Assembly: GCA_963841045.1 (NCBI GenBank) | Contig: CAWJBD010000001.1 | Coordinates: 372,001-436,000, forward strand | Reading direction: 5' to 3' | Origin: Aalborgiella sp963841045 | Lineage (GTDB): Bacteria; Pseudomonadota; Gammaproteobacteria; Burkholderiales; Burkholderiaceae_C | Length of the DNA: 64,000 nucleotides | Shown: in pieces, positions 44,920 through 53,681 of the stretch | Layout of the letters: the number at the start of each line of letters is the position of its first letter | Numbering within the stretch: position 1 is the stretch's first letter | Translations under genes and position numbers: made by a program | The notes under the pieces: generated by a model | Database searches by the model: none | What the model was told of the DNA's origin: nothing | Seen by the model: the letters and a program-made list of their open reading frames with translations, nothing else

Positions 44920-46365
44920 ATGACACCACAACCGACTAGCGCCTCTGCTCCAGACATTCAACAGGTATTTGAAAGTCAGCTCGCAACAGCCTTGATGTGG
45001 CGCACCTCCACCGCACACGAACGCATTGAACGCATCAAAAAACTGCGAGAAGTGTTGCTCGCCAACCGCGAAGCGTTGTACGCAGCCTTTTGGCAAGACA
45101 TGCACAAATCACCATCTGAGGTGGAGGCCACCGAACTTTTGCATATCATGGATGAAATGCGGCATGCCATTGGCAGCATTAAAAGCTGGATAAAAACCCG
45201 TTCTGTTTGGCCCACCATGACCACCATGGGCACACGCGGGTCGGTTCAAATGCAAAGCAAAGGGCGCGTATTGATCATCGCGCCGTGGAATTACCCTTTG
45301 AGCTTGTGCATGGGGCCATTGGTTTCTGCATTGGCTGCTGGCAACACAGTCATTCTCAAACCATCTGAGATGACACCAGCGGTCTCAGGCGTGATGGCAA
45401 AAATCGTTAATGAAGTATTTGCCAAACATGAAGTAGCTTTGTTTGAAGGGGCGTTAGAAACATCGCAAACTTTATTGGCACTGCCTTTTGATCACATTTT
45501 TTTCACGGGCTCGCCCGCAGTTGGTAAAGTGGTGATGTCAGCCGCGGCCAAGCATTTGTGCAGCGTCACATTGGAGTTGGGTGGTAAATCACCAACCATT
45601 GTTGATGCATCGGCTGATATTGCCATGACCGCGCAAAGCGTGATGTGGGGGAAATTCATCAACAACGGGCAAACCTGCATCGCACCCGACTATGTGTATG
45701 TACATGAATCGGTCAAATCAGAGTTTTTGCAAGCTTGCAAAACGGCCATCAGCCAGTTCTATGGCGACACATCTGACAAACTCAAAAACAACCCAGATTT
45801 GACTCGCATCGTCAACTCACGTCACGCCGAACGCGTGAATGCTTTGCTGACCGATGCCACACAACGCGGTGCAAAAATCATCGTGGGTGGTGAAACAGAC
45901 ATCAGTACCAACTTCATTGCGCCGACTTTGTTGGGCGATATCCCACCAGACGCCAAAATCATGCAAGAAGAAATTTTTGGACCTCTGTTGCCTATCATCA
46001 GCTACACAGACATCAAGCAAGTGATTGCGTCCATCAACGCCGAGCCCAAACCTTTGGCCTTGTACATTTACAGCCGAGATAACAGTGTCGTAGACCAAGT
46101 ACTGGGGCAAACCAGCTCGGGCGGCGCATGCGTGAACCATTGTTTGCTGCATTTCGCACATGGCAACTTGCCATTTGGCGGTGTCAACAACTCAGGCATC
46201 GGCAGCGCACATGGGCTTTATGGATTCAAAGCCTTTTCTCACGAACGGGCTGTTCTGAAAGGCACTTGGCTTAGAACCATCAAAATGTTCTTCCCACCCT
46301 ACACTGCAGGCCGCCAGAAAATGATTCGCCAGACGGTAGACATGCTGCGCCTACCCAAGTTGTAA
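44920..46365 (+). CDS. Aldehyde dehydrogenase (ALDH3-like)
   Basis: A 481-residue NAD(P)-dependent aldehyde oxidoreductase. The N-terminal region (ERIERIKKLREVLLANREAL), GRVLIIAPWNYPLSLCMGPL, catalytic Glu in TLELGGKSPTIVD and catalytic Cys in FINNGQTCIAPDYV are clear. The pattern and length match the class 3 fatty-aldehyde or coniferyl-aldehyde group. A GGAGAAA site lies before the ATG. Substrate is probably a medium or long aliphatic or an aromatic aldehyde. Stands alone between the HiPIP gene (divergent) and valS. Confidence 0.92.
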   Translation: MTPQPTSASAPDIQQVFESQLATALMWRTSTAHERIERIKKLREVLLANREALYAAFWQDMHKSPSEVEATELLHIMDEMRHAIGSIKSWIKTRSVWPTMTTMGTRGSVQMQSKGRVLIIAPWNYPLSLCMGPLVSALAAGNTVILKPSEMTPAVSGVMAKIVNEVFAKHEVALFEGALETSQTLLALPFDHIFFTGSPAVGKVVMSAAAKHLCSVTLELGGKSPTIVDASADIAMTAQSVMWGKFINNGQTCIAPDYVYVHESVKSEFLQACKTAISQFYGDTSDKLKNNPDLTRIVNSRHAERVNALLTDATQRGAKIIVGGETDISTNFIAPTLLGDIPPDAKIMQEEIFGPLLPIISYTDIKQVIASINAEPKPLALYIYSRDNSVVDQVLGQTSSGGACVNHCLLHFAHGNLPFGGVNNSGIGSAHGLYGFKAFSHERAVLKGTWLRTIKMFFPPYTAGRQKMIRQTVDMLRLPKL

Positions 46366-46376
46366 AGGTGGTCCTT

Positions 46377-46411
46377 GAATGCGACGCTCTGGCAAGCGTC
46401 GCTGCGCATTC
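46377..46411 (+). terminator. Strong stem-loop after the aldehyde dehydrogenase gene
   Basis: GAATGCGACGCT and AGCGTCGC...GCATTC form a long stem with a small loop. No T-run follows, so it may end transcription poorly or protect the 3' end of the transcript. Confidence 0.4.
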
Positions 46412-46465
46412 CCGTAAAATAGACGCTTTGCCGATATACCCATCTTTATCTATACAAAGCGTTCC

Positions 46466-49366
46466 ATGACCGACATTCTGCAACCCAGCCTGCAATCCCT
46501 TTCCAAATCGTTTGAACCTGCGGACATAGAAGCCAAATGGGGACCAGAATGGGAAGCGCGTCATTATGGCGATGCGGGCTTTCGTGGTACCCAACAAGCC
46601 TATGCAGATGCACCGGCGTTTTCGATCCAACTGCCGCCACCCAATGTGACAGGCACCTTGCACATGGGTCATGCATTCAACCAAACCATCATGGATTCAC
46701 TGACGCGTTACCACCGAATGCGTGGCTTTAACACGGCGTGGATTCCAGGCACTGACCATGCCGGCATTGCCACCCAAGTGGTGGTGGAGCGCCAACTGCA
46801 AGCCAAAGGCATCAGCCGCCATGAAATGGGGCCAACGCCCGAAGAATCGCGCAAAAACTTTGTTGCCAAAGTGTGGGAATGGAAAGAGCAAAGCGGCAAC
46901 ACCATCACCAGCCAAATGCGCCGCATGGGTGCTAGCGTGGACTGGAGCCGCGAATATTTCACCATGGACCCCAAGTTGTCCAAAACCGTGACCGAGACTT
47001 TTGTCCAGCTGTATGAACAAGGCTTGATCTACCGTGGCAAGCGCTTGGTCAATTGGGACCCTGTTCTGAAATCAGCAGTGAGCGATTTGGAAGTTGAAAG
47101 CGAAGAACGCAACAGCTTCATGTGGCACATTGAATACCCATTCAGTGATGGGCCACAAAAATTGGGTGACGGCACCACAGTCACGGGTTTGCACATCGCC
47201 ACCACGCGCCCTGAAACCATGTTGGCTGACGGTGCACTGTGTGTTCACCCAGACGACGAACGCTACCAGCATTTAATCGGCAAGATGGTTGATTTGCCAT
47301 TGTGTAACCGCAAAATCCCTGTGATTGCAGACGATTTTGTCGATCGTGAATTTGGCAGCGGCTGCGTGAAAATTACAGGCGCGCACGACTTCAACGACTA
47401 TGCTTGCAGCCAGCGCCACAACTTGCCGCTCATCACCATCTTCACGCTGGATGCCAAAATCAATGAAAACGGCCCGACAGCCTACCAAGGCATGGACCGT
47501 TACGATTGCCGCAAAGCGGTGCTGAAAGATTTGGAAGAACAAGGTTTCTTGCAAAAAGCAGTACCGCACAAAAACATGGTGCCCGTCTGCACCCGCACTG
47601 GCCAAGTCATTGAACCGATGTTGACCGATCAATGGTTTGTTTCTATGACAAAACAGGCTGTAGGCGGCGTATCTATTGCCAAAGGTGCTATTGATTCTGT
47701 AGCGAATGGCGATGTTAAGTTTTACCCCGAGCAATGGGTGAACACCTACAACCAGTGGATGAACAACATCCAAGACTGGTGCATTTCACGCCAATTGTGG
47801 TGGGGCCATCAAATTCCGGCTTGGTACGACGAAGATGGCAAAGTCTATGTGGCGCGCAACGAAGCGGACGCGCAAGCCCAAGCACCCGGTAAAAAATTAA
47901 AACGCGATGAAGATGTGCTGGACACTTGGTATTCTTCCGCGCTAGTGCCCTTCTCCACCATGGGTTGGCCTGAAAAAACACAAGACATGGATTTGTACCT
48001 GCCATCCAGCGTGCTGGTCACAGGCTACGACATCATTTTCTTTTGGGTGGCGCGCATGATCATGATGACCAAGCACTTCACTGGCAAAGTGCCTTTCAAA
48101 CACGTCTACATTCACGGCTTGGTACGCGATGCGCAAGGCAAGAAGATGAGCAAGTCTGAAGGCAATGTGCTGGACCCAGTGGACTTGATTGACGGCATCA
48201 CACTGGAGCCCCTGCTGGAAAAACGCACCACCGGCTTGCGCAAACCCGAAACCGCACCTACCGTGCGCAAAAACACCGAGAAAGAATTTCCAAACGGTAT
48301 TCCCGCATTCGGCGCGGATGCACTGCGTTTCACCTTTGCGTCGCTTGCTTCATTGGGCCGCAATATCAGCTTTGACAGCAAACGCTGTGAAGGCTACCGC
48401 AATTTTTGCAACAAACTGTGGAATGCCACCCGCTTTACATTGATGAATTGTGAAGGACACGATTGCGGTTTGTATGAACTGCTGCCTGCGGGTAGCGTTG
48501 GCCATGGCTACATGACATTCAGCCAAGCCGACCGTTGGATTGCATCCACTTTGCAGCGCGTTGAAGCCGATGTGGCACAAGGCTTTGCAGACTACCGTTT
48601 GGACAATGTGGCCACCCGCATTTACCAATTTGTGTGGGACGAATTTTGCGATTGGTACTTAGAAATTGCCAAAGTGCAAATCCAAAACGGTGAGATTAGC
48701 CAACAGCGCGCCACGCGCCGCACTTTGATTCGCACTTTAGAAACCATCTTGCGTTTGGCACACCCTGTGATTCCGTTCATCACCGAAGAACTGTGGCAAA
48801 AAGTGGCTCCTGTCGCGGGACGCGCTGGTGCCAGCGTCAGCATCGCCGCCTACCCTGAAAGCCAAGCCGAACGCATCGACCCACAAGCAGAAGCTCACGT
48901 TGCCAAGCTGAAAACCTTGGTCGACAGTTGCCGTACCCTGCGCTCTGAAATGAACGTACCCGCATCGACCAAACTGCCATTGTTTGCATTGCCAGCCAAT
49001 GCTGCGGAAGCTGAATTCATGCAACAAGCCGCACCTGTGCTGAAATCTCTGGCCAAGTTAACCGAGGTCAAAGTATTTGCAGATGAAGCCACGTGGCAAG
49101 CCGCCGCGCAAGCTGCGCCTGTATCTGTGGTGGGCGAAACCCGCATTTGCTTGCACATGGAAGTGGATGTGGCAGCAGAGAAATTGCGCATGGGCAAAGA
49201 AATCACCCGCTTGGAAGGCGAGATTGCGCGCATCAATGGCAAGCTCAGCAATGAAGCATTTGTTGCGAAAGCCCCTGCTGCCGTGATTGAACTGGAGCGT
49301 GGTCGCATTGCACAAAACACCGCAACCTTGACCAAGTTGCAAGAACAGTTGAAGCGTTTGGGTTAA
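46466..49366 (+). CDS. valS: Valine--tRNA ligase
   Basis: A 966-residue class I synthetase, normal for the family and intact. HIGH-type motif is in PPPNVTGTLHMGHAFNQTIM, the editing domain spans the middle, and the KMSKS motif is GKKMSKSEGN. Anticodon-binding region follows (VIPFITEELWQKV), and a C-terminal coiled coil ends AQNTATLTKLQEQLKRLG. A dispersed repeat is read through in frame at 47651-47703, encoding QAVGGVSIAKGAIDSVA in a variable region before KFYPEQWVNTYNQWMNNIQD. galU follows after 14 bp. Confidence 0.97.
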   Translation: MTDILQPSLQSLSKSFEPADIEAKWGPEWEARHYGDAGFRGTQQAYADAPAFSIQLPPPNVTGTLHMGHAFNQTIMDSLTRYHRMRGFNTAWIPGTDHAGIATQVVVERQLQAKGISRHEMGPTPEESRKNFVAKVWEWKEQSGNTITSQMRRMGASVDWSREYFTMDPKLSKTVTETFVQLYEQGLIYRGKRLVNWDPVLKSAVSDLEVESEERNSFMWHIEYPFSDGPQKLGDGTTVTGLHIATTRPETMLADGALCVHPDDERYQHLIGKMVDLPLCNRKIPVIADDFVDREFGSGCVKITGAHDFNDYACSQRHNLPLITIFTLDAKINENGPTAYQGMDRYDCRKAVLKDLEEQGFLQKAVPHKNMVPVCTRTGQVIEPMLTDQWFVSMTKQAVGGVSIAKGAIDSVANGDVKFYPEQWVNTYNQWMNNIQDWCISRQLWWGHQIPAWYDEDGKVYVARNEADAQAQAPGKKLKRDEDVLDTWYSSALVPFSTMGWPEKTQDMDLYLPSSVLVTGYDIIFFWVARMIMMTKHFTGKVPFKHVYIHGLVRDAQGKKMSKSEGNVLDPVDLIDGITLEPLLEKRTTGLRKPETAPTVRKNTEKEFPNGIPAFGADALRFTFASLASLGRNISFDSKRCEGYRNFCNKLWNATRFTLMNCEGHDCGLYELLPAGSVGHGYMTFSQADRWIASTLQRVEADVAQGFADYRLDNVATRIYQFVWDEFCDWYLEIAKVQIQNGEISQQRATRRTLIRTLETILRLAHPVIPFITEELWQKVAPVAGRAGASVSIAAYPESQAERIDPQAEAHVAKLKTLVDSCRTLRSEMNVPASTKLPLFALPANAAEAEFMQQAAPVLKSLAKLTEVKVFADEATWQAAAQAAPVSVVGETRICLHMEVDVAAEKLRMGKEITRLEGEIARINGKLSNEAFVAKAPAAVIELERGRIAQNTATLTKLQEQLKRLG
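47651..47703 (-). repeat. Dispersed element, copy 10, inside valS
   Basis: Reverse-orientation copy. On the minus strand: GCTACAGAATCAATAGCA, CCTTTGGCAATAGATACGCC, GCCTACAGCCTG. In frame with valS it encodes QAVGGVSIAKGAIDSVA. The phase matches the lnt copy; the TAG is AAA (Lys) here. Confidence 0.8.
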
Positions 49367-49380
49367 ATTCCATCAGTCAC

Positions 49381-50281
49381 ATGAGCACACGCCAATCCAA
49401 CCCAATCACTACAGCGGTTTTCCCAGTCGCAGGTTTGGGCACGCGCTTTTTACCGGCCACCAAAGCGCAACCCAAGGAGATGTTGCCGGTGGTAGACAAA
49501 CCGCTGATTCAGTACGCAGTTGAAGAAGCCTATGCCGCTGGCATACGCCACATGGTGTTTGTGACGGGGCGCAACAAGCGTGCCATTGAAGACCATTTTG
49601 ATACAGCGTACGAATTGGAAGCCGAATTGGCAGCCAGCGGCAAAACCGAATTGATGCAGTTGATACACAACATCAAACCCGCTGACATGGATTGCTCCTA
49701 CGTGCGCCAATCGCGTTCATTGGGTTTGGGTCATGCGGTTTTGTGCGCTGAGCAATTAGTGGGCAATGCGCCCTTTGCCGTGCTCTTGGCCGATGATTTG
49801 ATGGTCAACCACAACACACCGAATGCACAGGGCATCACAAACGCAAATGGTGCAGTTGTTTGCCCAGGTGCAATCTTCATTGTTGGCCGTGCAAGAAGTG
49901 CCCTTGGACCGTGTCAGCAGCTACGGCATCGTCGCCAGCCATGCGGTGCAAGCACGTTTGCGCCTTGTAGACAGCATTGTTGAAAAACCCAGCCCAGCAC
50001 AAACGCCATCCACTTTGGCAGTGGCCGGTCGCTATATTTTGACGCCCGCGATTTTTAATCACCTGCGTCAGCAAAGCGCAGGTGCCAATGGTGAAATTCA
50101 ACTCACCGATGCCATCGCCCAACTGATCAAAAGCGAGCCGGTTCACGCTTACGAATACATTGGCAAGCGCTACGATTGCGGCAGCAAATTAGGCTTTTTA
50201 GAAGCCACCGTAGAGCTGGCTTTGCAGCACGCTGAAGTGGGAAACAGCTTCCAACAATTTTTGCGTAATTTACGCTATTGA
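49381..50281 (+). CDS. galU: UTP--glucose-1-phosphate uridylyltransferase, one frameshift
   Basis: Makes UDP-glucose for LPS, capsule and trehalose synthesis. N-terminal motif AVFPVAGLGTRFLPATKAQP, then KEMLPVVDKPLIQYAVEEA. One extra A in the AAA run at about 49847-49849 shifts the frame; corrected text reads GITNAMVQLFAQVQSSLLAV, QEVPLDRVSSYGIV, then VEKPSPAQTPSTLAVAGRYI and the C-terminal GKRYDCGSKLGFLEATVELA. Corrected length is about 299 residues, normal. It follows valS closely. Confidence 0.94.
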
Positions 50282-50313
50282 TCTGCGCTTTTGAATCGCA
50301 TTGACTGCGTAAA

Positions 50314-50384
50314 TGCTATTTATTTAATAGCACACTAGGCAATAAATACGCCGCCTACAGGCCAATTTGTTATATATTTTTGCC
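50314..50384 (+). repeat. Dispersed element, copy 11
   Basis: Forward copy near consensus: TGCTATTTATTTAATAGCA, CACTAGGCAATAAATACGCC, GCCTACAGGCC, AATTTGTTATATATTTTTGC. It lies between the convergent galU and GT90 genes and overlaps the last codons of the latter (QGFGKNI). Confidence 0.92.
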
Positions 50385-51335
50385 AAAACCCTGGCTACAA
50401 GCAAAATACTGTTCGAGCACCATCATTGAGCAAACATCTTCAAGGTCAGGATTAAAAAACTGCTGGCAATGTTCGTGTGCGTTTTGGATGATGGCCATGC
50501 ACTCATCGGGATGCGCCAAGTAGTATGTCAGTTGCGTTTCCAAATCTGAATAATCTGGTTTGATTTCAATGTAGTGCTTGCCACCCACCAAAGTGCCTTC
50601 CATGAACCAGGTCTCGTAAGTGGGTTTGGGCGTGACGGCGATGGAGTTGGACGACATGATCCATTTCAAATTGGTCGCCACATCGTTGCCTTGCAAGCTT
50701 AAAACAAACTTGAACTCCAAATGTTCGCTGACGCTGATTTTGGGTTTGTACCAAAGCTCTGGCCGGCCTTCGGCTTTGTTCACTTGACCCAAATCGCACA
50801 AAGGGTGATTGAAGTATTTTTCAAAAAATTCAATGCGGTGCTTTTGGTAAACACCGGCTCTGCCAATGAGTTGGTCTTTCTTTTCTGAAAATGGTTTGTC
50901 ATTGGTGACAAACCGAAAGTGCCTGACCTTGTCCAGATTCATCAGCACACTGTTGGCGTTTTCAGCACCATCGTTGATGGGCCTGCTTTTGACAATGCTG
51001 GGCACTGCTGGCACGGTGATCACATCGCCAAATACCCACGCCAGTGGCAACTGCTTGTCAAAAAACTGGGCGTATTCGTAGGTGTCAAAAAAATACGATT
51101 TGGGGGTGACGGGGTGCAACAAATCACTGACTTTGGTCACAGCGGACGGCAAAGAAAATGTATCCACTACTTTGTTGTAATAGGCGACACGGGCTTGGAT
51201 TTTTTCCAACTCGGCTGGCTTGAGTTGGCTTTTCAACGCATCGAAATGCGCTTTTGTTCTGAACTTGGGAATGAAAATACGGGCGTAGCTTTTTAAATAA
51301 TAGAAAAATTTGATTTTCTTTTGCACATGCGCCAT
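50370..51335 (-). CDS. GT90 (CAP10-like) glycosyltransferase
   Basis: A 321-residue protein of the CAP10/LpsA glycosyltransferase group. Characteristic C-terminal stretch: EFKFVLSLQGNDVATNLKWI, MSSNSIAVTPKPTYETWFME, then HYIEIKPDYSDLETQLTYYL. Family members add hexoses (often glucose or xylose) to LPS cores or capsules. There is no signal peptide or clear membrane helix. The ATG at 51335 follows AGGA; a TTG at 51341 would add two residues. The last few codons come from a dispersed repeat. It may act with galU, encoded convergently, which makes a likely sugar donor. Confidence 0.85.
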   Translation of the reverse strand: MAHVQKKIKFFYYLKSYARIFIPKFRTKAHFDALKSQLKPAELEKIQARVAYYNKVVDTFSLPSAVTKVSDLLHPVTPKSYFFDTYEYAQFFDKQLPLAWVFGDVITVPAVPSIVKSRPINDGAENANSVLMNLDKVRHFRFVTNDKPFSEKKDQLIGRAGVYQKHRIEFFEKYFNHPLCDLGQVNKAEGRPELWYKPKISVSEHLEFKFVLSLQGNDVATNLKWIMSSNSIAVTPKPTYETWFMEGTLVGGKHYIEIKPDYSDLETQLTYYLAHPDECMAIIQNAHEHCQQFFNPDLEDVCSMMVLEQYFACSQGFGKNI

Positions 51336-51369
51336 GTTCAATTCCTAAGACTCGTATCCAGTATCATTA

Positions 51370-51438
51370 TGCTATGTTTTTAATAGCAATATAGGCAATT
51401 AATACGCCGACTACAGGCCAATTTTTCATATATTTTTG
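51370..51438 (+). repeat. Dispersed element, copy 12
   Basis: Forward copy, nearly the consensus: TGCTATGTTTTTAATAGCA, ATATAGGCAATTAATACGCC, GACTACAGGCC, AATTTTTCATATATTTTTGC. It occupies the gap between the GT90 gene and the TusA-like gene. Confidence 0.93.
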
Positions 51439-51443
51439 CCCTG

Positions 51444-51683
51444 CTAGCGGCGGCGCAGGGTGTGCAGGTATTCTTCACCAGCTGTAACCTGCTCGACCAA
51501 ATCGTTACCCGTCATGGTGGCAAAGGCCTGAAAATCTTTGAGTGAGCCCTTGTCAGTAGCGGTAACGCGAAGCACCTGGCCACTGGTCATGTTGGCCAAA
51601 GCTTTTTTGGCTTTCAAAATAGGCAAAGGGCAATTCAAGTTGCGGGCGTCTACCTCGACGTCAATCTTTAAATCTGTACTCAT
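51444..51683 (-). CDS. TusA-family sulfurtransferase
   Basis: A 79-residue cytosolic protein with the TusA signature VDARNLNCPLPILKAKKALA, the active Cys being in CPLP. Such proteins carry persulfide sulfur for tRNA thiolation, molybdenum cofactor or sulfur oxidation. A GAGGAG site precedes the ATG. It lies between the RsmB-like gene and the GT90 gene on the same strand, so a small operon with the RNA methyltransferase is possible. Confidence 0.93.
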   Translation of the reverse strand: MSTDLKIDVEVDARNLNCPLPILKAKKALANMTSGQVLRVTATDKGSLKDFQAFATMTGNDLVEQVTAGEEYLHTLRRR

Positions 51684-51722
51684 ATCGCGCTCCTCAAAAT
51701 TTCATTTAAGTCTCAATCAGTT

Positions 51723-53019
51723 TTATTTTCTTTGCCAAACGGCTGCAAAAAATCCATCGGTACCGTGAATGTGCGGCCACAAACGCAAATACTCTAAACC
51801 CGAACTGCCCTCTTGTCCTGTTCCTGAGCAAAGCGTGTCAGCGTTGTCGACTTTGAGCTGTGTCAGCACCTCACCCACCGGCAGCATTTTGAAATCTGGG
51901 TTTGCGGCTGAAAACTGCAGTGCAATGGCTTCGTTTTCTTCTTTCAACAAACTGCAGGTGGCGTACACCAAGCGCCCACCCGATTTAACCAAGCGCGATG
52001 CGCTTTGCAAGATTGCCGCTTGCAGTTTGGCCATGTCTTCAATGTCTTTGGGCGTTAAGCGCCACTTGATGGCTGGGTTGCGACGCAGCGTGCCCAAGCC
52101 AGAGCAAGGTGCATCAACCAGCACGCGGTCCATCTTGCCGGCCAAGCGCTTGATGCGCTCATCGCGTTCATGCGCAATCACGGCTGGGTGAATGTTGGAC
52201 AAACTGCTGCGCGCCAAACGTGGTTTCAAGGCATCCAAGCGGTGCGCTGAGGTGTCAAACGCGTACAAGCGACCGGTGTTGCGCATGGCTGCACCCAATG
52301 CCAAGGTTTTGCCACCGGCGCCGGCGCAAAAATCTGCCACCATTTCACCGCGCTTGGCATCAACCAGCAAGGCCAACAATTGCGAGCCTTCGTCTTGCAC
52401 TTCAATTGCGCCGCGTTTGTAGGCGCTCAAATTGCGCAAGTCGGTTTTGCCAGTGACACGCAAACCCCAGGGCGAATAGGGCATGGGCTCTGCGGTGATG
52501 GCGACTTTGGTCAGCTCTTTGGCGACTTCTTCGCGCTTATCGGTCAGCATGTTGACGCGCAAGTCCAAACCTGGCGTGTCGTTCAATGATTCAACGTATT
52601 GCCAAAAACCTGCACCCGGTTTGCTGTCCAACTGTTCTTTGAGTGGCTTTACCAACCATTCAGGCATGTTGTGGCGATGGCGATCCAGCAAATCATGCGA
52701 TTTGACGGTATCAATATTTTTAATCCATGCCAGCTCTTGCTCGTTGATCGCGCCTTCTAAAAATGCACGCGGCGCGGCAAATCCCAAAATCGCCAAACGC
52801 CGCTCTTTGCTGCCACTGCCAGAGGGCGCAAAGTGGTCGTAGCGCAATTTGTTGCGCAACACGTTGTAAACGGTATCGGTGAGCGTGGCGCGTTCGCGCG
52901 GACCAAAGTTGCGATGGTCTCTAAAGAATTTCGCCACGATGGCGTCCGTCGGGTGATCGAATTTAAGGGTGAGCCGTGACCAGTTCGGTACAGGCTTCTA
53001 AAATAATTTGTGGATGCAT
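51723..53019 (-). CDS. RsmB-like RNA (cytosine-5) methyltransferase, one frameshift
   Basis: A protein of about 431 residues after correction. It methylates a cytosine in rRNA or tRNA with S-adenosylmethionine. The true start is ATG 53019 (MHPQIILEACTELVTAH); one extra C near 52966 shifts the frame, and corrected text reads TAHLKFDHPTDAIVAKFFRD. Motifs: VADFCAGAGGKTLALGAAM (SAM site), RVLVDAPCSGLGTLRRNP with the PC motif, and TCSLLKEENE with the catalytic Cys. Without correction it would seem to start at 52937. Confidence 0.92.
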
Positions 53020-53022
53020 GCG

Positions 53023-53161
53023 GCATTTCTATAAATTCATTTTTCGCGCGAATTGCGTCGTTGCGCGGTGCTCGTAATCCTCATGTACAGGAAGTACATT
53101 GCGGTTTCTGTGCTCCGTGCGCCTAGCACTTCATCGCGAAAATTTGAATTTCTAGAAGTGC
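53023..53161. repeat. 139-bp palindromic element
   Basis: Left arm 53023-53048 (GCATTTCTATAAATTCATTT, TTCGCG) pairs with right arm 53135-53161 (CGCGAAAATTTGAATTTCTA, GAAGTGC). The centre is ATGTACAGGAAGTACAT (53083-53099). It lies between the RsmB-like and DUF971 genes and is built like the element at 9519-9619 but differs in sequence. Confidence 0.75.
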
Positions 53162-53194
53162 CTATGGGCTGATTGTCCCATGATTCGTCTCAAG

Positions 53195-53606
53195 TTAATG
53201 CGACCCACACGCACTGCCGGCTTTTTCAATCATCGGTGCATCGCGGTCCACGCCAGCTGCGGCCAAGTCGAGCCTCGTAGTCTTTCCACAATTCGGCTTG
53301 CTGGGAACCCAAGAAATACAGATATTCCCATGTGAACAGACCCGATTCATGGCCGTCGCTGAAGGTGGGTTTCACAGCGTAATTGCCCATGGGCTCTAGG
53401 CTCACAATGTCCACATTGCGTTTGCCGGTTTGCAAAGTTTCTTGACCTGGGCCATGACCTTGCACTTCGGCAGATGGCGATTGGACGCGCATCAATTCAA
53501 ACGGAATGTTGAAATGTGCGCCGTCTGAAAACTTCACTTCAAACAGTTTGGATTTGCTGTGAACGGTGATGTCTTCTGGAGTGGGGGTGGCTTGTTTGGT
53601 CGTCAT
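53195..53606 (-). CDS. DUF971 domain protein, frameshifted near its C-terminus
   Basis: About 136 residues after correction. The domain is related to the N-terminal part of gamma-butyrobetaine hydroxylase: LFEVKFSDGAHFNIPFELMR, VQSPSAEVQGHGPGQ, VDIVSLEPMGNYAVKPTFSD, HESGLFTWEYLYFLG. The uncorrected frame stops at 53226 after RSWRGPRCTDD. Removing one base near 53267 gives ARLAAAGVDRDAPM...AGSACGSH and a stop at 53195-53197, a typical ending. Function is unknown; it often lies near ubiquinone genes (ubiE), which are not seen here. Confidence 0.87.
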
Positions 53607-53681
53607 AAAAATACCTCAAATATTCGATTGCCCGTATTGTCTTCGATTGCCATTGTCCTTATATTTTTGAGTACTTCTCAG

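Noticed and set aside
46377..46411. Riboswitch or T-box before valS
   Set aside because: Only a simple stem-loop is present; there is no T-box sequence or terminator/antiterminator pair in the short gap.
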